This document shows positions 6,734 through 14,620 of a stretch of DNA of 16,845 bases, piece after piece (positions within the stretch are counted from its first letter, which is position 1; the number at the start of each line of letters is the position of its first letter). A program made the position numbers and the translations under genes. The DNA comes from Prevotella sp. UBA3294 (GTDB taxonomy: Bacteria > Bacteroidota > Bacteroidia > Bacteroidales > Bacteroidaceae). The notes beneath the pieces were generated by a model. That model worked only from the letters and a program-made list of their open reading frames with translations, did not search any database and had not been told where the DNA came from. Where the stretch lies: NCBI GenBank assembly GCA_002361535.1, contig DETG01000007.1, positions 1 through 16,845 on the forward strand, read 5' to 3'.

Positions 6734-7543
6734 ATGAAAAAGTTAATATATCATCTCTTTGCAGCTTCTGCCCTCTGCAGCATCATTGCCTGTGGAGGGA
6801 AAGACGTGAAAGAAGGCGAAGATGCCGAACTTGCCTTTGACAGCATTATCAAGGACACCACAGTGAGTCTTACCAACGAGATATCCTCTCCGAAAGCAGA
6901 GATTCATCTGAATATTAAATATGCCACAGGAAAGAATGCAACGGTAGTGAACGACACTCTGCTGCGTTCTGGTATCCTCACGCCCGACTATCTGGCAAAC
7001 TGTCAGGCAAAGCAAGGTGTTTCTATGGCCTTAGATTCCTTTTTAATCAAGTATATCGCTGACTACAGGAACGATCTGGGAAGGTTGTATGCCATGGACA
7101 AAGAACATAGCACCTCGTATCATATCCAGTATTCATGTAACACTGACGTCCGTCCCGGCAGAAAGGATGTCTTCAACTACATTGCTGAGGTATATAGCTA
7201 TGCTGGTGGGGCTCATGGCATCAGCATGACCATCGCGAAGAACATCCAGAAGGAAACAGGCAAGATTCTGAAGCTGTCGGATGTGTTCGTACCAGGCTAT
7301 GAACAGACATTGAACGATCTCATTGTCAATCAATTCCTGAAGAAATTCGATGTAAAGAGTTTGAAGGAACTTCAGGAGAAGGGTGTCTTCGTGGACATGG
7401 AGCCCTATGCGACGGAGAATTTCATCTTGAAAGACGATGAAATCAGTTTTATCTATTGTGACACAGAGATTGCACCCCATGCGATGGGACAGATCACCGT
7501 GGAGATAGGCAACAAGGAACTGAAACAGATTCTGAAGCAATAA
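6734..7543 (+). CDS. DUF3298 (RsiV-like)-domain lipoprotein
   Basis: A 269-residue envelope lipoprotein. The signal peptide MKKLIYHLFAASALCSIIAC places the lipid cysteine at 20, followed by GGKD. The body matches the DUF4163/DUF3298 layout: a first domain (about 50-140) and then the hallmark YSYAGGAHG (154-162), with the LSDVF...YEQTLNDLI stretch (181-197) and a C-terminal strand-rich part (PHAMGQITVEI). Related folds occur in RsiV, which binds lysozyme, but no anti-sigma region or transmembrane helix is present here, so that role should not be assumed. ATG 6734 is chosen over the longer frame from 6698 because that upstream part covers the promoter. It heads a five-gene collinear run, with rsmG starting one base after its stop. 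Confidence 0.85.
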   Translation: MKKLIYHLFAASALCSIIACGGKDVKEGEDAELAFDSIIKDTTVSLTNEISSPKAEIHLNIKYATGKNATVVNDTLLRSGILTPDYLANCQAKQGVSMALDSFLIKYIADYRNDLGRLYAMDKEHSTSYHIQYSCNTDVRPGRKDVFNYIAEVYSYAGGAHGISMTIAKNIQKETGKILKLSDVFVPGYEQTLNDLIVNQFLKKFDVKSLKELQEKGVFVDMEPYATENFILKDDEISFIYCDTEIAPHAMGQITVEIGNKELKQILKQ

Positions 7544-7544
7544 C

Positions 7545-8168
7545 ATGGAAAAGATTCTCAGCTATTTCCCCCATCTCACCGAAGAACAACGACAACAGTT
7601 CGCAGCCCTCTACGACCTATATGCCGATTGGAACCAGAAGATCAACGTGATCTCACGAAAAGATATCGAAAATCTCTATGAGCATCATGTCCTCCACTCG
7701 CTGGCGATTGCCAAGGCTATCACTTTCCGTCCAGGAACACGAATCCTCGATTTCGGAACAGGTGGTGGTTTCCCCGGTATCCCATTAGCCATTCTTTTTC
7801 CTGACTCCACATTTAAACTGATTGATGGAACGGGTAAGAAGATCCGGGTGGCAACGGAGGTGGCACAAGCCATCGGCTTGAAGAACTGCCATCCCGCTCA
7901 TCTTCGCGGAGAGGAGGAGAAAGGATTATACGACTTCGTGGTAAGTCGTGCCGTCATGCCTCTTCCCGACCTCATGAAGATTGTCAAAAAGAACATCACC
8001 AAAAAAGATCAGAAGAATGTCCTGCCGAATGGTGTGATCGTGTTGAAAGGCGGTGATGTGCAAGATGAAACAACCCCCTTTCGGAATATTGTGGAGGTGA
8101 CGGATATCAGTAATTGGTTCCATGAGGATTGGTTTAAACAGAAGTATGTCATTTATGTACCCGTATAG
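7545..8168 (+). CDS. rsmG: 16S rRNA (guanine-527-N7)-methyltransferase RsmG (GidB)
   Basis: A 207-residue class I methyltransferase, the usual RsmG length. It adds a methyl group from S-adenosylmethionine to N7 of G527 in the 530 loop of 16S rRNA. Visible family features are the N-terminal NVISRKDIENLYEHHVLHSL (34-53), the SAM-binding loop ILDFGTGGGFPGIPLAI (67-83), the following acidic strand KLIDGTGKKI (91-100), and FVVSRAVMPLPDL. In many bacteria, loss of RsmG gives low-level streptomycin resistance. The start codon lies one base after the stop of the upstream lipoprotein gene, so translation is probably coupled. Confidence 0.95.
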   Translation: MEKILSYFPHLTEEQRQQFAALYDLYADWNQKINVISRKDIENLYEHHVLHSLAIAKAITFRPGTRILDFGTGGGFPGIPLAILFPDSTFKLIDGTGKKIRVATEVAQAIGLKNCHPAHLRGEEEKGLYDFVVSRAVMPLPDLMKIVKKNITKKDQKNVLPNGVIVLKGGDVQDETTPFRNIVEVTDISNWFHEDWFKQKYVIYVPV

Positions 8169-8192
8169 ATACTTAATCAAATAGTTTATGTT

Positions 8193-8837
8193 ATGCTGAA
8201 AATCCAACGTTTTGTTTGTAATCCATATCAGGAGAACACCTATGTGGTCAGTGATGAAACACAAGAATGTGTGATCATCGATTGCGGCACTTATTTCGAA
8301 GATGAGCGTCTGGCATTGGTAGAGTACATCAACGGCAATGGCTTGAAACCAGTACATCTGTTATGCACCCATGGCCATTTCGATCATTGCTTGGGTAACG
8401 ACACAGCCTATTATGAGTTCGGACTGAAACCTGAGATTTGTCAGAAAGACGAGTTCCTGCTGACACATATCGATGAACAGGCACAGTATTTCATCGGAAT
8501 GGAATACGACAATGAGGTACCACCCATAGGACGGTTCTTAGATGCCGACGATACCATTTCCTTCGGTAGTCATCAATTCACCGTGATTCCTACACCCGGA
8601 CATACCCCCGGTGGCATCACGTTCTATTGCGCTGAGGAGAAAGTGGCATTCACAGGAGACACTTTGTTCCAGATGAGCATAGGAAGGACGGATTTTGAAG
8701 GTGGTGACTACACAGCGATGCGCCACACCCTCAAGGAAGTGATAGGGAAATTGCCTGCCGACACAACCATCTGGAGCGGTCATGGTCCGAAAACCACGAT
8801 TGGTGCAGAAATCAGCATGAACCCTTATATGAGGTAA
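8193..8837 (+). CDS. MBL-fold hydrolase, glyoxalase II-like (YcbL type)
   Basis: A 214-residue metallo-beta-lactamase-fold protein of the compact glyoxalase-II-like type. Metal ligands are H60-x-H62-x-D64-H65 (THGHFDH), H137 in TPGHTPG, D156 in FTGDTLF and H197 in SGHGP, so the dinuclear site is complete. [10 protein letters not shown] (165-173) is typical of the YcbL/hydroxyacylglutathione-hydrolase branch. It lacks the long C-terminal glutathione-binding domain of true glyoxalase II, so thioester hydrolysis is plausible but the substrate is unproven. It lies 24 bases after rsmG and 11 bases before ruvC in the same run. A four-codon ATG frame overlaps the start codon and is probably meaningless. 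Confidence 0.9.
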   Translation: MLKIQRFVCNPYQENTYVVSDETQECVIIDCGTYFEDERLALVEYINGNGLKPVHLLCTHGHFDHCLGNDTAYYEFGLKPEICQKDEFLLTHIDEQAQYFIGMEYDNEVPPIGRFLDADDTISFGSHQFTVIPTPGHTPGGITFYCAEEKVAFTGDTLFQMSIGRTDFEGGDYTAMRHTLKEVIGKLPADTTIWSGHGPKTTIGAEISMNPYMR

Positions 8838-8848
8838 AACGGAAAACA

Positions 8849-9415
8849 GTGAGAGATGAAAAGATCATTCTGGGCATCGACCCAGGCACGAACGTGATGG
8901 GCTATGGCTTGCTGAAAGTCGTTGACAACAAGGCAGAGATGCTGGCTATGGGCGTTATCGACATGCGCCGCGAGAATGATCCCTACCTACGGTTAGGTAA
9001 GATATTCGAACGGGTAACAGGTATTATCGATGAGTTCCTGCCCGACGAGATGGCTATCGAAGCACCTTTCTTCGGGAAGAACGTGCAATCGATGCTGAAA
9101 TTAGGCAGGGCCCAAGGGGTGGCTATAGCTGCTGCTATCCACCACAGTGTGCCCATCCATGAGTATGCTCCGCTGAAGATCAAGATGGCCATCACCGGAA
9201 ACGGGGGTGCCTCGAAAGAACAGGTGGCAGGGATGTTGCAACGTCTGCTCCGGCTAAAGCCAGAGGACATGCCCCATTTTATGGATGCCACCGATGCGTT
9301 AGGGGCAGCCTATTGTCATTTCATGCAAGCGGGAAGACCCGAGAGTGAGGTTCACTATCATGGCTGGAAAGATTTCATCAATAAGAATAAAGACAAGGTG
9401 AACAACGGATTATAG
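8849..9415 (+). CDS. ruvC: Holliday junction resolvase RuvC (GTG start)
   Basis: A 188-residue RuvC endonuclease. It acts as a dimer and nicks Holliday junctions symmetrically after RuvAB branch migration. The catalytic acids are visible: D11 in [14 protein letters not shown]71 in AIEAPFF, and D146 and D149 in [22 protein letters not shown] (101-112) and [10 protein letters not shown] (117-126) are family-typical. The start is GTG at 8849; no in-frame ATG lies at a sensible place upstream or before the conserved first strand. The C-terminal 30 residues are charged (FINKNKDK). ruvA and ruvB are not in the window, so resolvase and helicase are encoded apart here. Confidence 0.95.
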   Translation: MRDEKIILGIDPGTNVMGYGLLKVVDNKAEMLAMGVIDMRRENDPYLRLGKIFERVTGIIDEFLPDEMAIEAPFFGKNVQSMLKLGRAQGVAIAAAIHHSVPIHEYAPLKIKMAITGNGGASKEQVAGMLQRLLRLKPEDMPHFMDATDALGAAYCHFMQAGRPESEVHYHGWKDFINKNKDKVNNGL

Positions 9416-9432
9416 CATCAACAGATAACCAC

Positions 9433-10923
9433 ATGCAGAAAATCATTTCCATAGAAAACGGGATACCAAGACATCCACTTTGGCGTATGGCAGAGCCGAT
9501 GAACTTCGAATTGCTTGACCATGAGCACATAGCCATTGTCGGACCGAATGGCGGCGGGAAGACCATGCTTGTTGATATCTTGATCAACAAACATCCTCTG
9601 CTGATCAACGACCCGAGCTATGATTTCCGTCCGAGCACAAAATCTTTAGCCAGCGACAACATCAAATACATCACGTTCCGCGATAATTACGGAGGTGACA
9701 ATGATCGGCAGTACTTCTTGCAACAACGGTGGAATTCCATGGAGATCGATCCGGACACCCCTACCGTTCACCAACTGTTAGAAGAGGCATACCACCTATG
9801 CGGCGACGATTCACCCACACGCAGAGACTGGCAAAAGCATTTGTATAAGCTGTTCCGTTTAGACACCTTGTTAGACAAGTATATTATCTTGTTATCCAGT
9901 GGTGAGATGCGCAAGTTCCAATTGGTCAGAGCCTTATTGTCTGAACCGCGCGTGCTGATTATGGACAATCCCTTTATCGGTCTCGATGCGGGAACACGAG
10001 ATCAGCTCAAAGAACTCTTGAACATCCTTTCTCAAGAGAACGCCCTGCAGATCATCCTGGTCTTATCCAAGATCGATGATATCCCCAACATGATTACGCA
10101 TGTGGTTGAGGTCAGACAAAAAATCGTCGGAAAGAAACAGTCAATTGCCGAATACCTTGCCACTCGTCCCCCTTTCCCACAACGTGTTCTTTCCCCAGAA
10201 AGAGAACAGGCGATACTCTCATTGCCAGAAGGGAAAGGTGCAGGAAACGAGGGAACCGGCGAAATCATTAAAATGAACCATGTGAGCATCCAATATGGAA
10301 AGAGGGTGATATTGAAAGACCTTGACTGGACCGTACATCATGGGGAGCGATGGGCTCTGAGCGGTGAGAACGGAGCAGGAAAATCCACCTTACTCTCCTT
10401 GGTATGCGCCGACAATCCCCAAAGCTACGCTTGCGATATCTCACTCTTCGGTCACCGTCGTGGTACAGGAGAGAGTATCTGGGACATCAAGAAAAAGATA
10501 GGATATGTGTCACCCGAGATGCATAGAGCCTATCAGAAGGATCTCCCAGCCATCCGCATTGTCGCAAGCGGACTCAATGATTCCATAGGACTCTATGTCA
10601 GACCCACGGAAGACGATTATGAAATCTGTAGGAAATGGATGAAGATCTTCGGTTTGGAGGGACTGGAACAGCAGACCTTCCTGAAGCTTTCGAGCGGTGA
10701 GCAACGACTGGTACTCTTAGCCCGGGCCTTTGTCAAAGACCCACAGTTACTGATTCTCGATGAACCACTGCACGGACTTGACAACACCAATCGCCGTTTG
10801 GTGAAAGATATCATCGAGACTTTCTGTAAAAGGAAGAACAAGACCTTGATTATGGTGACACATTATCAGGAAGAACTTCCTGCATGCATCACCCATCATC
10901 TGTTTCTAAAACGGCAAGACTGA
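9433..10923 (+). CDS. Twin ABC ATP-binding protein, ModF/PhrA-like
   Basis: A 496-residue soluble protein with two ABC ATPase domains and no membrane part. Domain 1 (about 1-250) has Walker A GPNGGGKT (37-44) and signature LSSGE (154-158), but its Walker B reads VLIMDN (174-179), with N179 where the catalytic glutamate belongs, and the H-loop position appears to be S212. Domain 2 (about 275-496) is complete: Walker A GENGAGKS (311-318), signature LSSGE (419-423), Walker B LILDE (440-444) and H477 in MVTH. This layout resembles ModF/PhrA ('molybdate' or 'photorepair') ATPases, whose true role is unclear. No modABC genes or permease are nearby. It lies 17 bases after ruvC, last in the run, and ends 8 bases from the convergent membrane-protein gene. 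Confidence 0.9.
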   Translation: MQKIISIENGIPRHPLWRMAEPMNFELLDHEHIAIVGPNGGGKTMLVDILINKHPLLINDPSYDFRPSTKSLASDNIKYITFRDNYGGDNDRQYFLQQRWNSMEIDPDTPTVHQLLEEAYHLCGDDSPTRRDWQKHLYKLFRLDTLLDKYIILLSSGEMRKFQLVRALLSEPRVLIMDNPFIGLDAGTRDQLKELLNILSQENALQIILVLSKIDDIPNMITHVVEVRQKIVGKKQSIAEYLATRPPFPQRVLSPEREQAILSLPEGKGAGNEGTGEIIKMNHVSIQYGKRVILKDLDWTVHHGERWALSGENGAGKSTLLSLVCADNPQSYACDISLFGHRRGTGESIWDIKKKIGYVSPEMHRAYQKDLPAIRIVASGLNDSIGLYVRPTEDDYEICRKWMKIFGLEGLEQQTFLKLSSGEQRLVLLARAFVKDPQLLILDEPLHGLDNTNRRLVKDIIETFCKRKNKTLIMVTHYQEELPACITHHLFLKRQD

Positions 10924-10931
10924 GAAGACCA

Positions 10932-12023
10932 TCATCGGTATAGGTAATAGAACCAATAGGTGTTGCCATAGGTGTCTCTGACAACATTCTCTTGTCGTTG
11001 TCTGTCACTGACAGATCTTTCCAACTTCTGGAAATCCTCATAATCGGCGTCCAACACACTACTATGATAAGAAACCAACGGATTGGAGCTCTTATGGGTA
11101 TATAATGTGAGGGCCTCCCGGTAATGTCTTGGGAGATCAGGGGATTTCAGGTCATAGCACTTCCTCACAGACTTGGCAAAACTCACCAAGTCCTTATCCA
11201 AGAGATAGGCACACAGCCGATAGTCATCAGCAGCTTTCGTGGAAGCGAAACGTTTGATTTCCATCTCGGGGAACATCAAAGTACTCACACGACGGTCATC
11301 GGGAAGAAGAGCGCGCGAACCACTGATGGTGGGGTAAGTGAAAAGACTGTCACCCAAGCCATTGGTCTTTGCCAAAGCGAACGCCCTTAACAGAAACAGG
11401 GAGGAATCGCTGGCTCTTGATTTTTTCCCCACCTCCAATGCTTCCCTATATTTCCCGTCCTTCAAAAGCGTCTCCATCTTCATCCGGTAATGGAACACAT
11501 CATCGTGGTTGCTAAATAATCCCACTAACAGGAACATGACTGCCATGGTGAGAAGATTCACCCATGACATACGGGAGAAAGGCCCCATACTGTTCATCGC
11601 TTGCTCGTAAGGTTGGTATTTGCGCATCATCGACACGACAATTGTATAAACAACCAACAACAACGGAGCCGCCCAGATCCAATGTCCCAAAGTGCAGCCG
11701 TCTTCATGGATGCCCACCCCCGTGAGCAGTGTCAATGCCAACAGAGAAGGGAAATAAGTCAACGCATGTGCCCGCTTATACAACCCCGTCACAGCATAAA
11801 CACCCAGATGAATGAGATATAACACGATGGTGATCAGCACGGCACCGATCAAAGGAGAATAGTGTGTCTTTCCTTCCGAGAGCACATGTTGCTCTGCGGC
11901 AAGAATATCTGCCTGATAGAAATACAAGAAGCAGAATGTGAAGACGATAAAGGCAACAGCACAGCTCACTCGTGTAAAGCTTGTTCCGTTGCCGGTGACC
12001 TGTTCTTTCAATGTAAGTCTCAT
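10932..12023 (-). CDS. Membrane protein of unknown function, five predicted helices
   Basis: A 363-residue protein. Five hydrophobic segments are visible at about 20-37, 57-80, 86-104, 115-133 and 152-170. A soluble C-terminal half follows (about 175-363) with a TPR-like beginning: LLKDGKYREALEVGKKS, then SLFLLRAFALAKTNGLGDSLF. That LRAFALAKTNG...SLFTYP...LLPDDR stretch recalls the Bacteroidales DUF6057 family, whose members I remember as longer; the match is tentative. The C-terminus is rich in aromatic residues (WFYYLYR). It follows glgB on the same strand after a 58-base gap that contains a strong hairpin, and no promoter is recognisable there, so it is likely read from the glgB transcript, perhaps at reduced level. 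No enzymatic motif is visible. Confidence 0.8.
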   Translation of the reverse strand: MRLTLKEQVTGNGTSFTRVSCAVAFIVFTFCFLYFYQADILAAEQHVLSEGKTHYSPLIGAVLITIVLYLIHLGVYAVTGLYKRAHALTYFPSLLALTLLTGVGIHEDGCTLGHWIWAAPLLLVVYTIVVSMMRKYQPYEQAMNSMGPFSRMSWVNLLTMAVMFLLVGLFSNHDDVFHYRMKMETLLKDGKYREALEVGKKSRASDSSLFLLRAFALAKTNGLGDSLFTYPTISGSRALLPDDRRVSTLMFPEMEIKRFASTKAADDYRLCAYLLDKDLVSFAKSVRKCYDLKSPDLPRHYREALTLYTHKSSNPLVSYHSSVLDADYEDFQKLERSVSDRQRQENVVRDTYGNTYWFYYLYR

Positions 12024-12028
12024 TTAAT

Positions 12029-12066
12029 GCACGAAGGCACCAAGTGAACACCCTGTGCCTTCGTGC
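12029..12066 (-). terminator. Intercistronic hairpin between glgB and the membrane-protein gene
   Basis: GCACGAAGGCAC (12029-12040) pairs perfectly with GTGCCTTCGTGC (12055-12066) over 12 bases with a 14-base loop. It lies 15 bases after the glgB stop and 5 bases before the ATG at 12023. No U run follows on the minus strand, so it may be an attenuator, an mRNA-end stabiliser or a translation block rather than a simple terminator. Confidence 0.6.
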
Positions 12067-12081
12067 GTATTATATAAATAA

Positions 12082-14145
12082 TCAATTCTTCTTCAGGACC
12101 ATAGCGGAACGAGCTGGAATATATAGTTTCAGCCACTCTTTGTGATCCTTCACATACAATGGATCGAAGTTGGTGAAATGAGTCACACTGTCATCATTGA
12201 ATCCATGGCCTCCAAAATCGGTAGAGTCGGTATTCAGCACCACATCATAACTACCTGTGGGAACCAAGAACCCATAGTCGGTGAACGACCTTGTGGGTGA
12301 GAAGTTGAAGACGAAGACCAAGTCACCACGCATGAAGGCAAGGATCTGGTCATCATCATTGTGCCAGATTTCCTGAACAGGAGTCTTCTGGAAGTTTTTC
12401 TGACTCTTGATGACCTTCAGCATCTCACGGTCAAAATCTCCTAACCAGTGGTAGCAGAGATCCTTGTTGTCAACCAAGTTCCACTGTCTGCGGGCATACT
12501 TATAACTCCAGCCATTGCCCTCACGTGGGAAATCGATCCACTCAGGATGTCCAAACTCATTACCCATGAAGTTCAGATATCCTCCGTTAATGGCGGCGGC
12601 TGTCACCAGACGGATCATCTTATGCAAGGCGATACCTCTTTCAGCCACACCGTTAAGGTCTTTCTTGGCAAAATGCCAATACATATCGGCATCAATCAAG
12701 CGGAAAATGATGGTCTTGTCACCCACCAACGCCTGATCATGACTCTCACAGTAAGAGATCGTCTGCTCATCAGGACGTCGGTTCTTCACCTCCCAGAAAA
12801 TCGAACTCGGCTTCCAGTTCTCATCACTCTGCTCCTTGATGGTCTTGATCCAATAGTCTGGAATATTCATGGCCATACGATAGTCAAAACCGAAGCCACC
12901 ATCCTCGAACTTGGCAGCCAGACCGGGCATGCCACTCACTTCCTCTGCGATGGTGATCGCATTCTTATTCACTTCATGAATCAGCTTATTCGCCAAAGTG
13001 AGGTAGCAGATTGCATTGTCATCCTGACCGCCGTTGAAATAATCACCATAGTTTGTGAACGCCTCACCCAGTCCATGACTATAATACAGCATCGAGGTGA
13101 CACCATCGAAGCGGAAACCGTCGAAATGGAATTCTTTCAGCCAGTACTTACAGTTTGAGAGGAGGAAATGGATCACTTCATCCTTTCCGTAGTCGAAGCA
13201 AAGACTGTCCCAAGCGGGATGCTCGTGCATACCGCCGGCATAGAAGAACTGATTAGGATCACCGGCTAAGTTACCCAATCCTTCCACCTCGTTCTTCACG
13301 GCATGACTGTGCACGATGTCCATGATCACAGCGATGCCGTTCTTATGAGCAGTATCAATGAGTTCCTTCAATTCCTCTGGCGTGCCGAAACGACTGCTGG
13401 CGGCAAAGAAAGAGCTGACATGATAGCCGAAGCTGCCATAGTAGGGATGTTCCTGGATAGCCATGATCTGGATACAGTTATATCCATCGGCAATCACGCG
13501 GGGCAAGACATTCTCCTGGAACTCACGATAGGTACCCACCTTCTCGGCATCCTGTCCCATACCGATATGGCACTCATAGATGAGCAACGGACTCTTATTG
13601 GGCTTGAATGTCTTTTTCTTCCATTCATAAGGTTTCTCAGGATTCCACACCTGTGCAGAGAAGATCTTGGTGTTGTCATCCTGCACCACGCGCTGTGCCC
13701 ATGCGGGGATACGCTCCCCTTCTCCTCCATTCCAACGAACATGCATCTTGTAAAGATCACCATGTTTCATGGCTTTATTAGGGAGTTTCAGTTCCCAGTT
13801 TCCAGTACCAGGAATACGCTTTAGCTTATATTTCTCATTCTCCTGCCAGTTGTTGAAATCGCCTACCAGAAAAATCTCAGTGGCATTGGGAGCCCACTCC
13901 CGGAACACCCAGCCACGTGCTGTCTTATGCAAGCCGAAATAGTCATAGCCACTGGCAAAATCCTCCAGTGTTTTCTTCCCGTTGCGGGTGAGTTGTCCGA
14001 TCTTCCATACAGCATGATCGTGCCTGCCACGAATCGCCTGTTCAAAAGGCTCAAGGTAGCCATCATTTTGAACCAGCCCGATATGCTTAGGCGTAGCTTT
14101 TTTCACTACGGCCTTCTTGGTTGTTGTCTTCTTTACTGTTGCCAT
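12082..14145 (-). CDS. glgB: 1,4-alpha-glucan (glycogen) branching enzyme, GH13 subfamily 8 type
   Basis: A 687-residue enzyme that cuts alpha-1,4 glucan chains and rejoins them as alpha-1,6 branches in glycogen. In order: a Lys/Thr/Ala-rich tail (1-20), an N-terminal helical stretch, a CBM48 domain (about 75-180, GWVFREWAPNA...VGDFNNW), the GH13 barrel, and a C-terminal beta domain. Catalytic residues are visible: nucleophile D347 in FDGFRFDGVTS, acid/base E401 in TIAEEVSGMPG, and D470 in ESHDQALVGDK. DIVHSH (276-281) is conserved region I. YYGSFGYHVSSFFAASSRFG and NFMGNEFGHPEWIDFPR are shared with animal and fungal GBE1 rather than the E. coli type. The glycogen synthase and phosphorylase genes are not in the window. 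It starts 7 bases after the YhcH-type gene stops, so the two are co-transcribed. Confidence 0.96.
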   Translation of the reverse strand: MATVKKTTTKKAVVKKATPKHIGLVQNDGYLEPFEQAIRGRHDHAVWKIGQLTRNGKKTLEDFASGYDYFGLHKTARGWVFREWAPNATEIFLVGDFNNWQENEKYKLKRIPGTGNWELKLPNKAMKHGDLYKMHVRWNGGEGERIPAWAQRVVQDDNTKIFSAQVWNPEKPYEWKKKTFKPNKSPLLIYECHIGMGQDAEKVGTYREFQENVLPRVIADGYNCIQIMAIQEHPYYGSFGYHVSSFFAASSRFGTPEELKELIDTAHKNGIAVIMDIVHSHAVKNEVEGLGNLAGDPNQFFYAGGMHEHPAWDSLCFDYGKDEVIHFLLSNCKYWLKEFHFDGFRFDGVTSMLYYSHGLGEAFTNYGDYFNGGQDDNAICYLTLANKLIHEVNKNAITIAEEVSGMPGLAAKFEDGGFGFDYRMAMNIPDYWIKTIKEQSDENWKPSSIFWEVKNRRPDEQTISYCESHDQALVGDKTIIFRLIDADMYWHFAKKDLNGVAERGIALHKMIRLVTAAAINGGYLNFMGNEFGHPEWIDFPREGNGWSYKYARRQWNLVDNKDLCYHWLGDFDREMLKVIKSQKNFQKTPVQEIWHNDDDQILAFMRGDLVFVFNFSPTRSFTDYGFLVPTGSYDVVLNTDSTDFGGHGFNDDSVTHFTNFDPLYVKDHKEWLKLYIPARSAMVLKKN

Positions 14146-14152
14146 AAAACTT

Positions 14153-14599
14153 TTACGCTTTCACCTTAAAAATTGCTTTCTTGATACCTGCAGCATTGCT
14201 GATGCATGGAGCATGACCGTCCTGTGGCCAGAAAATCGCGAACTCACCAGGACGACAAGTGACATAAGTCTCTGCTGCCACACCTGGATATTTTGTGATA
14301 TCCTTCTCTTCATTATAGGTCTCCTCCGGCAGACTCTCTAAGGGTGAATACCCGTATGTTTCCGGAGTATCCAGCGGAATCTGGATATCAAGCATCACGC
14401 GATGCGTCTCCATCACCGCTTCATCGGCAGTCTTTCCCTTAGCAGTGGTGAGGTTTAGGAACACATCACTACCCTTGATGGGATACTTTCCCTCCTCCAT
14501 CGTGTTCAGGTCATGCTCTTTCAGGAAGGCCAAGACCTCCTTGAACAAGGGATTCAGACTCTCATAGAAACTCAGTTTGTCAAGTGTATCAATTACCAT
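14153..14599 (-). CDS. YhcH/YjgK/YiaL-family protein
   Basis: A 148-residue cytoplasmic cupin-like protein of the YhcH/YjgK/YiaL (DUF386) family, of usual length. Recognisable conserved pieces are ETHRVMLDIQ (64-73, with E64, H66 and D71), YVTCRPGEFAIFWPQDGHAPC (112-132, with H129) and a final KKAIFKV strand. Family members bind a metal and are linked to sugar metabolism, for example near sialic-acid or ascorbate-pathway genes (YhcH, YiaL), but their reaction is not well settled. Here it lies between a secreted MORN-repeat gene (21-base gap) and glgB (7-base gap), which points to carbohydrate metabolism. No promoter is visible directly upstream. Confidence 0.9.
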   Translation of the reverse strand: MVIDTLDKLSFYESLNPLFKEVLAFLKEHDLNTMEEGKYPIKGSDVFLNLTTAKGKTADEAVMETHRVMLDIQIPLDTPETYGYSPLESLPEETYNEEKDITKYPGVAAETYVTCRPGEFAIFWPQDGHAPCISNAAGIKKAIFKVKA

Positions 14600-14620
14600 A
14601 GCTTTATTAATTTTGATTTG

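Noticed and set aside
12448..13824. Two long plus-strand frames (236 and 173 codons) opposite glgB
   Set aside because: Antisense shadows of a highly conserved enzyme; no start signals and no recognisable protein features.
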